Shown here in pieces: positions 1-8,162 of a stretch of DNA of 62,773 bases. The position numbers and the translations under genes are program-made. The notes beneath the pieces are model-generated. The model worked only from the letters and a program-made list of their open reading frames with translations. It was not told where the DNA came from and searched no databases. Numbering within the stretch: position 1 is the first letter of the stretch; every line of letters begins with the position of its first letter. This DNA is from Alistipes sp. (GTDB lineage Bacteria > Bacteroidota > Bacteroidia > Bacteroidales > Rikenellaceae), in assembly GCA_017558115.1 (NCBI GenBank), contig JAFYWG010000062.1, positions 1-62,773 of the forward strand, written 5' to 3'.

Positions 1-54
1 ACACAAATCACTGCGGAGTTCGCAGCTTTTTTAAAAGGAGTCTATCGAGAGTAG
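1..54 (+). CDS. ISAon1-type transposase N-terminal protein, C-terminal 17 residues (partial)
   Basis: Frame 1 is open from the window edge to TAG at 52-54 and reads TQITAEFAAFLKGVYRE. Two-ORF ISAon1-type elements of Bacteroidetes carry a small upstream ORF of the N-terminal transposase region. The position just before the transposase ORF and the residue pattern fit its tail (family knowledge and inference). The next frame opens after a stop at 32-34, so the two ORFs overlap by about 20 nt in different frames. Confidence 0.55.
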   Translation, partial: TQITAEFAAFLKGVYRE

Positions 55-82
55 TACTCTAAGCATCCGCACCATAGGCAAG

Positions 83-1027
83 ATGTATGGTGTAGATGGC
101 AAGAAACTATCATTCTGGTATAAGTATTTTCTTAGCTACTACCCAGAGTGGGAGCAGCGTTATCATGCATCGCAGTATGTACTCTTCAAAGAGAATCTCG
201 GGGAGCGGCTCTCTATGGATGAGACATGTCTATCACAAGGAGAGCTATATACTATCATAACTAACAAATCGGCCCACGGGGGCAAAGTCTCGCTCGTGGC
301 TATGATGCACGGCACAAAGAGTGAGAATATTATATACTACCTATCAAAACTACCACGACATAAACGACTTAAGGTAAAGGAGATAACCATAGATTTAAGT
401 CCTTCGATGCGACTTATAGCCAAGCGTGCTTTCCCTAATGCAACAATTGTATCAGACCGTTTTCACGTACAGAAGCTAATGAACGAAGCTATAAGCGATC
501 TGCGCGTAGATTATCGATGGCAAGCTATAGATCAGGAGAATGAAGAGATAGCCTTTGCTAAAGAGCTTGGGCGAAAGTTTATACCAGATGTGTTCAAGAA
601 TGGCGATACTCGACGACAGCTACTGGCACGTAGTCGTCATATCGTGATGAAACACTTCTCAAAGTGGACAGATAGTCAAAAGCGTAGAGCAGAGATATTA
701 TTTAGGGAATATCCTGCTATCGAAGAAGCGTATCGTGTGTCGATGAAACTTACCGATATATTTAATACTCGTTGTCGTAAGGAGATAGCACTGACAAAAC
801 TTGCTCGATGGTACGAAGAAGTGGAAAAACTGAACTGTAAATATTTCAACTCCGTGATACAAACTATGCAGAACAACTACGCTACAATAGCCAACTACTT
901 TGAGAACCGCTCCACTAATGCTTCGGCAGAGAGTTTTAATGCAAAAGTTAAGGCCTTCAGAAATCAGTTCCGTGGCGTTAGCGATATACCATTCTTTATT
1001 TTTAGATTGGCTACAATTTTTGCGTAA
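83..1027 (+). CDS. ISL3/ISAon1-family transposase
   Basis: A 314-residue DDE transposase of the ISL3 type that would cut and paste the element. The motif ITIDLSPSM (about residues 112-120) carries the first catalytic Asp, VSDRFHVQKLMNE (about residues 129-141) the second, and the C-terminal SAESFNAKVKAFR (about residues 283-295) the Glu. This order is characteristic of the DDE_Tnp_ISL3 domain. The first ATG in the frame is at 83, but the frame is open from 35, so the product could also arise through a frameshift from the upstream ORF. The protein ends FFIFRLATIFA, a normal-looking family C-terminus, so the gene appears intact at its 3' end. It overlaps the stop of the convergent lipoprotein gene by 17 bp. 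Confidence 0.85.
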   Translation: MYGVDGKKLSFWYKYFLSYYPEWEQRYHASQYVLFKENLGERLSMDETCLSQGELYTIITNKSAHGGKVSLVAMMHGTKSENIIYYLSKLPRHKRLKVKEITIDLSPSMRLIAKRAFPNATIVSDRFHVQKLMNEAISDLRVDYRWQAIDQENEEIAFAKELGRKFIPDVFKNGDTRRQLLARSRHIVMKHFSKWTDSQKRRAEILFREYPAIEEAYRVSMKLTDIFNTRCRKEIALTKLARWYEEVEKLNCKYFNSVIQTMQNNYATIANYFENRSTNASAESFNAKVKAFRNQFRGVSDIPFFIFRLATIFA

Positions 1028-3182
1028 CTTTTCTACTGCCCCACTGGATTTCCGGACTGGTCCACAAGTACTCCTCCATGTTATTTGTGATGACATTACC
1101 ATAGTTATCCTCGTTAAATATCATCACATGCGAGCCCAGAGTATTGATAAAGAGCTTGCAATAGAGGTTATAGAGGCTAATAGAGGAGTCCTTAGTAATC
1201 TCGTCGCGCAGCGTGTAGGTAAACTGATTACTCATCCACACACCGAGGGAGCTATTGAAGATATCGGCCTTGGAGGTCTCATTGGCATCGGCAGCCGTGA
1301 AGGCCACGATACCCTCTATATCACTACACACATTAAGCACACTGCCCGAGTAGCAGCTCTCAACGAACCATATCTGCTTGCGGAAGTTATCGCGCCTATC
1401 CATCTCCTCGAATATATTCCTGAGCGATTTAGCGGTTAGGCCATAATCCTGCTCACCCCAGCACAGCTGGTTCTTAAGGCCATGGCCGCTCCAGAAGACG
1501 AAGATATTATCGTTTGCCGTAGAGCCTATCACCTCGGTGATATACTCGCTACGCTCGCCGAGCAATATCGACTTAATAGCTCCGACATTAAGGTCCGAGG
1601 GGTGGTAGTCCACCACCACATCTGTATAGAGGTTTACACCACCTATAGCCACCTGCACGACACCTTTATTGGGGTTACTCGCACTCCTGGCGATATCATC
1701 CTCCATAATAAGCACTATGTGGTCATCGTCGTAGCCCCGCTGCTTCAGTAGCTGGTACATGGCCAAGACATCGGCCTGGAAGCGATAGTTCTTCCAGCCA
1801 CTGGAGCCCGCAACGAGCAGCGCCCACCTATCCTCCAATTTGGGGTAGTTAATCTTCCCCACCGAGTAGTCGAACTCCTCCATCTGCTCCTTCTGGCGGT
1901 TCCAGTTGGCGCGTGACGAGTCGGTTCTATAGCCACCACCACTGGAGTTGTAGTCGAGGGTTATATATCGTCCGTTGTAAACCTTATAGTGGCAATATGT
2001 GGTGTGTAGCACGCTGGTATATACCTTAGAGTCGAAGTTGAGAGGGCCACACGCGCCACCCACATCGGGTCTCTCGCCACGCGCCAAGGCATCCACCACG
2101 TCGCGCATGTTCTCAGGCATCCACCCATCCATCTTCACATCGCGGCCATCGACAACAGCCCTAAGGGCATCGTTCAACGAGACATCTGGATGCAACTGCT
2201 TATACCACAGTGCGTAACCCAGGAGCATAGCAGCATCGTAGACCTGCGACTCACCAATCGTGGGCTCATCATCGAAATAGACGTCGTACGTGACATCGAA
2301 ACCCGACTCAGGGTCGGCACAGTAGGTCACACCCTCAATGCCCTCGCACACCTCGCCAAGCTTCGACAGCACATTTACACCATATGCCATATCGGTAAAG
2401 AGGAGACGCGGCACGGCAAGGTTTTGCGCCGCGCGCTCGCGGAATGCCTCCATCATGGGGCCTACATACTCCACCTCGGAGGGTGCACAAATAACAAAGT
2501 CTGCACCTGCGGCAACAGCATGCTCGCTCGCGCTATATACCGATGCGTCGGAGTAGTGGAAGATGCCCACATTCTCCAACTCCATCTCCTTAGCCATGAA
2601 GCTGAACCAGTCGTTGAAGGTCCTTGTACTTGGATCCTCCGGATCTGCCAACAGAGCTACACTCTTACCGCCATAGTTTATCACCTTCGAGAGCAAAATC
2701 TCGCACTCGGTGATGTCGCTCTCGGTCATCGCCCAGAACGAGGTGTTGGTGTAGGCTCGCATTAGGTCGCTGCTTGTGGCCAGCGACATAAAGACCTTCT
2801 CATGCCTCGTGAGCATAGGCGCCATAATCGCTGCGTTGTCGCTCTCCATGCCGCCAATAACCGCGATAATCTCGCTACGCTTGCACAGCGACTTGGTGAG
2901 CGCCACGAGGTCCTCACTACTCTCATCATACCACTCAAAGGTCAGGCGTATACCCTCCTTTTGGTTGGCAAAGGCGCGCTGCAAATTGTCCGACGCCCAG
3001 TGGAGCGTGCGCCACCAGTGGTCACCCATGCCATCCTCCATGGGTAGCACCACAGCTACGGTATACTCATGCCACACGCGCGCCTCCTCCTTCGCGGACT
3101 CGCTGCGGTCCTCATCTTTAGTGCAGCCAACAACAAGAAGCAGAGCACACAGTAAAGCCAATATGTTATAACGCATCATCAT
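1011..3182 (-). CDS. Lipoprotein: type-I periplasmic-binding domain fused to C13 (legumain-like) peptidase
   Basis: A 723-residue SPII lipoprotein (lipobox LLVVGC, Cys20), hence envelope-anchored. Residues 40 to about 400 resemble a Leu/Ile/Val-type binding protein (AVVLPMEDGMGD at the start, IIAVIGGMES, FVICAPS). From about residue 450 a C13 peptidase domain follows: RWALLVAGSSGW, then RFQADVLAMYQLLK, MEDDIA, the catalytic-His motif FWSGHG (His567) and the catalytic-Cys motif VESCYSGS (Cys610). Both dyad residues are present. C13 enzymes cleave after Asn/Asp or act as transamidases; the substrate here is unknown. It is the last of three lipoprotein genes and overlaps the preceding one by 17 nt. 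Three in-frame ATGs (3182, 3179, 3176) are possible starts. The last nine or ten residues and the stop are probably IS-derived. Confidence 0.8.
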   Translation of the reverse strand: MMMRYNILALLCALLLVVGCTKDEDRSESAKEEARVWHEYTVAVVLPMEDGMGDHWWRTLHWASDNLQRAFANQKEGIRLTFEWYDESSEDLVALTKSLCKRSEIIAVIGGMESDNAAIMAPMLTRHEKVFMSLATSSDLMRAYTNTSFWAMTESDITECEILLSKVINYGGKSVALLADPEDPSTRTFNDWFSFMAKEMELENVGIFHYSDASVYSASEHAVAAGADFVICAPSEVEYVGPMMEAFRERAAQNLAVPRLLFTDMAYGVNVLSKLGEVCEGIEGVTYCADPESGFDVTYDVYFDDEPTIGESQVYDAAMLLGYALWYKQLHPDVSLNDALRAVVDGRDVKMDGWMPENMRDVVDALARGERPDVGGACGPLNFDSKVYTSVLHTTYCHYKVYNGRYITLDYNSSGGGYRTDSSRANWNRQKEQMEEFDYSVGKINYPKLEDRWALLVAGSSGWKNYRFQADVLAMYQLLKQRGYDDDHIVLIMEDDIARSASNPNKGVVQVAIGGVNLYTDVVVDYHPSDLNVGAIKSILLGERSEYITEVIGSTANDNIFVFWSGHGLKNQLCWGEQDYGLTAKSLRNIFEEMDRRDNFRKQIWFVESCYSGSVLNVCSDIEGIVAFTAADANETSKADIFNSSLGVWMSNQFTYTLRDEITKDSSISLYNLYCKLFINTLGSHVMIFNEDNYGNVITNNMEEYLWTSPEIQWGSRKVTQKL

Positions 3183-4176
3183 AGATTTTCTCCATTTGAA
3201 TTGCCATACTCCATTTAGCCTCTACAAGGCTGCCATAATCAGCCTCGTAGCCTGGGGCGAGCTCCCACTCCACATATCCACTTTCGAGGCCATATACACT
3301 CTGCTCGGGCATGGTGCCACTCTCTATCCACCTCGCCACAAACATCGCAATGAGCGCATCTATGTGCTTTACGGTAGAACCAATCACCTGCGTTGATAGG
3401 TGCGAGCAGTCGGTGTCGTAGCCCGTGGTGTAGACATCGGCTGAGTACTCACGCAAATAGCGATAAATGCCATGGTTGGAGCCTCCAGCAATAGGATATA
3501 TGAAGCCATACGACTTAACCCACTCACTCATATTTGCATAGACCTCCGCAGCCATTGTGTAGCCTGTCCAGTCATCAGCCAGGACAATCTGGTCAACACT
3601 ATCGGCACTTACCACACTACAATAGCCGTCACTAAAACCAGCTATTGCACAATAGGTTGAGCTATCTATCTCGTTGCCTTGCACGATAAGAGGCTTACGC
3701 GACGTAGCCGCCGCAGCAGTAACACCGGCAAGGTACGACGCACCATACGACGTGATGCTAAAAGTGTATATAGGAAGATCAAAGAAGTTTTTACTCTCAA
3801 AAAGCAATATCTCCTTGCCGCTCGATAGATCATTATCCATGAAATACTCTACGAGCATATACTCGTAGTCGTCTGCCGTAATAATAAACAACTCGGACTG
3901 CTTATGATTATTCTTCTCTGCCCAGGCGCGGAATATCTCCTCACCCTCCTCCATACTCTCGGGCTGATAGATGCGCATTTCAAGCTCCTCGTAATCGCGC
4001 CTAATGGTCTGCACACCTCGCAACACAGCATCGCCATACCCCATGTCGCCCAACTCGTGAGGTAGGAGCAGGACATGAAGTTGGCGTGTAGCAACAATCT
4101 CCTCCTGCTCATCGCGCGAGCAGGAAGAGATTGCCATAAGTAGAAATAACCAATATATGATATACTGTGTTCTCAC
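3166..4176 (-). CDS. BMP/PnrA-like substrate-binding lipoprotein
   Basis: A 336-residue lipoprotein with signal LLMAISSC (lipobox Cys19). The mature part resembles the basic membrane protein family: LLLPHELGDMGYGDAVLRG near residue 40 matches the family's opening glycine-rich segment, FIITADDYEYM lies near 100, and ITSYGASYLAGVTAA lies at about 145-160. BMP proteins usually bind nucleosides for an ABC importer, but no ATPase or permease gene is present here. This copy may therefore act as a sensor or binding partner (inference). It starts 3 bp after the upstream lipoprotein stops and overlaps the C13 gene. That spacing argues for translational coupling and a shared function. Family assignment is by fold-level pattern, so the ligand is not predicted. 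Confidence 0.6.
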   Translation of the reverse strand: MRTQYIIYWLFLLMAISSCSRDEQEEIVATRQLHVLLLPHELGDMGYGDAVLRGVQTIRRDYEELEMRIYQPESMEEGEEIFRAWAEKNNHKQSELFIITADDYEYMLVEYFMDNDLSSGKEILLFESKNFFDLPIYTFSITSYGASYLAGVTAAAATSRKPLIVQGNEIDSSTYCAIAGFSDGYCSVVSADSVDQIVLADDWTGYTMAAEVYANMSEWVKSYGFIYPIAGGSNHGIYRYLREYSADVYTTGYDTDCSHLSTQVIGSTVKHIDALIAMFVARWIESGTMPEQSVYGLESGYVEWELAPGYEADYGSLVEAKWSMAIQMEKIYDDAL

Positions 4177-4179
4177 ATG

Positions 4180-5607
4180 TTAGCGTCTAAACATATCATA
4201 GGGAACCGACATAGACTCCTCCCAAAGTGGCTCGTTGTTGAGCACGTTGTACTTATGCTTGAACGCTGCAAGCTTCCACTTCCAGATCTCCAACTCTATG
4301 CCATACTCACCACCAAGGTAGAACTCACCCATTGTCTCGAGGTCGATAGTGTCTTCCAAAGCATTGTATGCCGCTGAAATGCTTGCCTCGATGTGAGGAC
4401 CAAATGTGATCTTAGGACCTACACAGCCGTAGAACTTAAGATCTGCGAAGAGCTCCAAACCAAACATTGCAGAAAGCTCTGTAGTGACAGGCGAGATGTA
4501 GAAATCGGAGAAGCCTGACTCGCGCTTAGAGTTAGCAATGCCATACCACTTTTCATCGCTATAGCGTGCGCCATACTCATACGTATCGGTGATGGTGTAT
4601 GTTGAAGAGAATGTCGCCGAGGCATTGAGATTTACCTCACCAACAGCCTGTACACCAGCATTCATGCTTACAGATACGGGCACAACACCCACCCAGAAGA
4701 CTGTAGTGAAGCAGTTACACTTGAAAAGCTCCTTCTCCAACTCCTTCTTAAATCTACCATCGATAGTGATAGATGATGTGAGGTCAAACTTATTCTTACC
4801 ATAGATTGTGCACTCGAACTGCTTGAGCTTGAACCACTTTGTAGCGAAGCTGATGCGCAAGTTCGACACGAGGCTTACATTTACCTCATCAAGACCGAGC
4901 TCCAAACCGAGCTGCTCATCCTCTGGAGATGTGATTTTGAACTCACCAATATTGAACTTGGTGTTGATGATATTGAAATCTACGCTACCATTGCTCTGCT
5001 CCCAATCCTCAGGGGTGAAGTATGCATTACCACCACGTGTAGGAACGTGAGCAAACGAGGGAATAGGCTCGTCATACTGCTTGTCGATGATGACAACTGC
5101 GGGGTGAATAACACCCTCCTCGTCGGTATAACGATCGTAATTTTCAACGAGCTCACCACCGCGGGTTACAGCCAAAGGCTGGCTCTTATCGCGGTAGAAC
5201 TCTGTCTCTAAGACGAAATCTGCATTACCGAAGACGTCGCCGATATCACCTGTCTTTGTTGTTAGAATCACGCGGTCGCCCTCCTCTGCCGTAGCAGTGA
5301 TGTTACGAACATAGGGAGCGGTGTTGATGCTCTGCCAGATAGTCACAGCAACGGGCTCTGCCTCGCTTGCCTTAAAGTCGTAGCCCAACTTATCGAGGTA
5401 GTCCTTGCTAACGCTGATATTAACGGTATCAGCATCGAGAACCTGCACATCGTCGTCAAACTCGAATGTGTCGTGGCTAAGCACGTAATACGTGTCTACC
5501 TCATTCTCACCAGGCTTCACAGCGGGAGAATTCTCCTTCACACATGAGGTGAAGATACTTGATGCCAAAACGGCCATCAATAGGGCAATTGAATAAAACT
5601 TCTTCAT
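4180..5607 (-). CDS. Uncharacterised large lipoprotein, first gene of C13-peptidase operon
   Basis: A 475-residue protein when started at the ATG at 5607, which gives a standard signal peptide (MKKFYSIALL..., lipobox FTSC). A longer in-frame start at 5673 would add a charged 22-residue segment before the signal and is unlikely. After the lipobox comes an Asp/Val-rich beta-type region. The C-terminal half (about 230-470) is rich in alternating aromatic and hydrophobic residues (FECTIYGKNKFDL, GVQAVGEVNLNASATF, MGEFYLGGEYGIELEIW), suggesting an extended beta structure. I do not recognise a family. It is the promoter-proximal gene of the operon with the BMP-like and C13 lipoproteins, so it may be their surface partner or substrate. 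Confidence 0.7.
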   Translation of the reverse strand: MKKFYSIALLMAVLASSIFTSCVKENSPAVKPGENEVDTYYVLSHDTFEFDDDVQVLDADTVNISVSKDYLDKLGYDFKASEAEPVAVTIWQSINTAPYVRNITATAEEGDRVILTTKTGDIGDVFGNADFVLETEFYRDKSQPLAVTRGGELVENYDRYTDEEGVIHPAVVIIDKQYDEPIPSFAHVPTRGGNAYFTPEDWEQSNGSVDFNIINTKFNIGEFKITSPEDEQLGLELGLDEVNVSLVSNLRISFATKWFKLKQFECTIYGKNKFDLTSSITIDGRFKKELEKELFKCNCFTTVFWVGVVPVSVSMNAGVQAVGEVNLNASATFSSTYTITDTYEYGARYSDEKWYGIANSKRESGFSDFYISPVTTELSAMFGLELFADLKFYGCVGPKITFGPHIEASISAAYNALEDTIDLETMGEFYLGGEYGIELEIWKWKLAAFKHKYNVLNNEPLWEESMSVPYDMFRR

Positions 5608-5906
5608 AATAGTGTGTAACTTAATAATCTGTTTGCGTCTCCTCTCTGTTTTAGGAAGAAAAACACATAGCAAGGTTAGAATTAATTTTTGTATAAAACA
5701 AATATTTTTGACGAAATTTTATGCAGTTACCACTGCTTTTTCTACATACATTATATATAGTAGGGGACTACTATCCCCGATATCATTCTCCGAGGCTCGG
5801 GATGAAGCACTGGCAATGTTCTACTAAGGTCAACAAAAAACTACCCCCCCCAAAGGCAGGGGTAGAGTTTGCGTGACCCGAAGTGGACCACAATGGAAAT
5901 CAAGTA
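5608..5906. other. Intergenic region between lipoprotein operon and Omp28 operon
   Basis: AT-rich. It holds the Omp28-operon terminator (5835-5865). A weak minus-strand AATATTTG at about 5699-5706 is a possible imperfect -7 box for the lipoprotein operon. A short GC hairpin (GGGGA/TCCCC) lies near 5763-5778. No convincing gene is seen. Confidence 0.5.
5835..5865 (-). terminator. Intrinsic terminator of the TlpA/DUF6029/Omp28 operon
   Basis: Read on the minus strand, CTACCCC and GGGGTAG form a 7-bp stem with an 11-nt spacer, followed by six T residues. It lies about 40 bp after the second Omp28 stop codon. Confidence 0.75.
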
Positions 5907-7025
5907 TTACAACTCGTACTCGAACTCCTTAGTCTCGTTGATCTTACATACTGCTGAGTTAGCAACCTCCCAACGGCCGTTCTCATCCTGAGCAGAAACG
6001 ATTACAAGAACTGACATGTTCTCATAATTCCAATTAGTAGAGATGATAGGAAGCTCAAATGCGAACTCCTTAGTCTCGTTAGCATTGAATGTGTACTCGT
6101 CACCCTGAACGTTTGTCTTAGAGTACTTGTGAGACATGTTACGGAGTGCATTGTTGTAAATCTTGTGGTAGTCCTTAGTAGCACCTGACTGGTTAGGAGA
6201 GTAGATATCGCTCTCGAGCAACCATGCTGTAACCTTGTAAGTCTTAGCAGCGCCTGACTTAACATTTGCTGCGCAGTATACAGCCGTTGCATCACCAGCA
6301 ACAGCCAAAGAGATACCTACATCAACACCATCCTTCTTAATGTAGTTCTGGAGAACCTTGATAACATCCATATAGACGTAGCTGCTTGGCTTGCCGTAGA
6401 AGTTAACCAAGATGCAAGGATAACCGCTGATCATACCGCTCTGGAACTGGTTGAGTGCATTAGCAGCAGCTGAGTTACCTGGGTCACCACCAGCGTAAGA
6501 ACCAGCATGGCAAGTTACCTCATTGTAGTACTTATGCCACTTAGTGTTCTCCAAAGCCTTGAGCTGCTCAGTAGCCTGAGGACAGTAACCACAGTTAACA
6601 CCAGTCTGGTCGATAACAAGACCGCGGTGGTTGAAGATAAAGTTCTCGGGCTGAGAATCAGCAGGAACCTCAGGAACTGTAGCCATTACCATGATAGTAA
6701 CATAGTTAGAGTTTTCAGAACCTACGGTTGCAAAGAAAGAGTAAGAACCAGACTCGTTGAAAGTTACTGTTGAACCAACCTCAACGAAGTCCTTGTCGTA
6801 GATATAAGCCTGAGAAGTTACATCCTGACCCTCAGCGTCAGTAACTGTGAATGTAACAGTCTCACCCATCTGGACAGCCTCCTTGTCAGCAGAAAGAGTG
6901 ATTTTGCCAGTAGGTGTGGGCTTTGGATCGTCATTGCCAGGCTTAACCACCTCAGCACTCTTCTCAGTACATGCTACAAATGCCATCGCAGCAAATGCAA
7001 ATGCAAAAAACTTTGTAAGTTTCAT
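5907..7025 (-). CDS. Omp28-family lipoprotein with CGYC redox-like motif (copy 2)
   Basis: A 372-residue lipoprotein (lipobox MAFVAC, Cys19). Residues of about 40-115 form an Ig-like beta domain (KITLSADKEAVQMGETVTFTV). From about 135 the Omp28 domain begins with HRGLVIDQTGVNCGYCPQ; the CGYC sits at about 146-149 in a thioredoxin-fold context. Omp28 proteins are outer-membrane-associated lipoproteins of Bacteroidetes; their partners are unknown. It shares architecture and several motifs with the gene immediately upstream (NYVTI/SSIKV linker, NHR.L..D.TG, WLLE..IY), so it arose by tandem duplication. Last gene of the operon, followed by an intrinsic terminator. Confidence 0.85.
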   Translation of the reverse strand: MKLTKFFAFAFAAMAFVACTEKSAEVVKPGNDDPKPTPTGKITLSADKEAVQMGETVTFTVTDAEGQDVTSQAYIYDKDFVEVGSTVTFNESGSYSFFATVGSENSNYVTIMVMATVPEVPADSQPENFIFNHRGLVIDQTGVNCGYCPQATEQLKALENTKWHKYYNEVTCHAGSYAGGDPGNSAAANALNQFQSGMISGYPCILVNFYGKPSSYVYMDVIKVLQNYIKKDGVDVGISLAVAGDATAVYCAANVKSGAAKTYKVTAWLLESDIYSPNQSGATKDYHKIYNNALRNMSHKYSKTNVQGDEYTFNANETKEFAFELPIISTNWNYENMSVLVIVSAQDENGRWEVANSAVCKINETKEFEYEL

Positions 7026-7064
7026 GATTGTTAATGGTTTTAATTAGTTAGAAATATACTTTGT

Positions 7065-8147
7065 CTATTTATAGTCGTATGTAACAACATCGTTCATGGG
7101 GCAGATAGCAACATTTGCCACCTCGAACTTACCCTTATCGTTCTTAGCGCTCACGATAACCATAACCTTAAGGTTCTCGCGAACCCACTTGTTACCGATA
7201 AGTTTGAGTGTAAGAGCAGTAGAGGCTGTCTCACCCTCAGCAATAGTACCGAGGTCAACACCCGAAATATCGTCGCTTGTAGCGCGCTGGCGGATAGCGT
7301 TGTTGTGAGTATTCATCCACTCCTCAGTAGCATTTGTCTGCTTAGCGTAGATGCCATCCTCCAACAACCACGCTGTGATGCGGTAGTCGTTAGCCTTAGC
7401 AGCCTTAACCTCAGTGTTTACGATAACAGATGTAGAGGCAAGCGTAGCCGCAGCTGCGATACCTGCATCAGCACCCTCAGCCTTCCACAAAGCATCGATC
7501 TGACCCATAATGTGGGCAGAATTGTAGCTCGACTGCGTAGAGTGGTAGAAGTTGTAGGTCAACGCTGGGTAGCTCGACACACCGTGGTGGTTAGATACCA
7601 CGTTTGCAGCACCAGAGTATGCTGGGTCACCGGTAGAGTAGGTGTGCGCCATAGCCTCGTAGTACTTAGAGTGGTAGTCACCAGTCTCCGACACCTCCTT
7701 TAGCGCCGCCATCATCTGTGGGCAGTAGCCACAGGTGTTACCGGTGTGGTCTACAAGCAAGATGCGGTGGTTGAACGATGTGTTCGCAGGCTCACCATCC
7801 TCGGGCAATGCGGGGACAGTAGGCACAACATTCACCTTGATAGAAGAGGTAACGATGTTACCAACAACAGCATAGAACTCATACTCGCCATCCATGGTGG
7901 GAGTAAATGGGTTCTCAACCACAACGTAGTCGTGGCTCTTATCGTAGATGGTAGCCTCGGCTGTGAGGTCGGTGCCATCAGTCGAAGTTACGGTGAACTC
8001 GATAGGGGTATTTACCTCTACAGAGTTGTTATTTGCCGTGATCACTGCATCACCCGTGGGCTTAACGCCATTGTCTGTGGTCTTTTCGCCACAACCAACA
8101 AATGCGAGGGCCGCAAGTGCGAGGGCAAAGAATTTTGCAAGTTTCAT
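7065..8147 (-). CDS. Omp28-family lipoprotein with CGYC redox-like motif (copy 1)
   Basis: A 360-residue lipoprotein (lipobox LAFVGC, Cys19) with an N-terminal Ig-like domain (about 30-110) and an Omp28 domain opening with HRILLVDHTGNTCGYCPQMM; the CGYC is at about 138-141. The CxxC arrangement in a thioredoxin-like fold, together with a TlpA-type thioredoxin gene in the same operon, suggests thiol-disulfide chemistry at the cell surface (inference). It is a paralogue of the next gene downstream (39-bp gap) and lies 15 bp after the DUF6029 gene. Confidence 0.85.
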   Translation of the reverse strand: MKLAKFFALALAALAFVGCGEKTTDNGVKPTGDAVITANNNSVEVNTPIEFTVTSTDGTDLTAEATIYDKSHDYVVVENPFTPTMDGEYEFYAVVGNIVTSSIKVNVVPTVPALPEDGEPANTSFNHRILLVDHTGNTCGYCPQMMAALKEVSETGDYHSKYYEAMAHTYSTGDPAYSGAANVVSNHHGVSSYPALTYNFYHSTQSSYNSAHIMGQIDALWKAEGADAGIAAAATLASTSVIVNTEVKAAKANDYRITAWLLEDGIYAKQTNATEEWMNTHNNAIRQRATSDDISGVDLGTIAEGETASTALTLKLIGNKWVRENLKVMVIVSAKNDKGKFEVANVAICPMNDVVTYDYK

Positions 8148-8162
8148 ACTTTGTTTACCTTA

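Larger units (their letters stand above)
1..1042 (+). mobile_element. Right part of an ISL3/ISAon1-like insertion sequence
   Basis: The left end lies outside the window. Visible are the last 17 codons of an upstream ORF and a full transposase ORF. The right boundary is placed near 1042, where a GC-rich GGGGCAGTAG (read on the minus strand) could be the outer end of a terminal inverted repeat. This end is inferred, because the left repeat is not available for comparison. The element abuts the 3' end of the C13-peptidase lipoprotein gene, whose stop codon lies inside the transposase reading frame. Confidence 0.7.

Noticed and set aside
27..33. T_TTT_TTA slippery heptamer in the last codons of the upstream IS ORF
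   Set aside because: A -1 shift there leads to a frame that stops at 60-62, whereas the transposase lies in the +1 frame. Programmed -1 frameshifting therefore does not explain the transposase.
900..1439. Plus-strand open frame of 179 codons across the IS end and the peptidase gene
   Set aside because: It begins inside the transposase and is antisense to a well-supported lipoprotein with conserved catalytic motifs; its composition is that of an antisense shadow.
5699..5706. AATATTTG as promoter -7 box for the C13-peptidase operon
   Set aside because: It lacks the invariant initial T and has no TTG at the right distance; mentioned only as a weak possibility in the intergenic entry.
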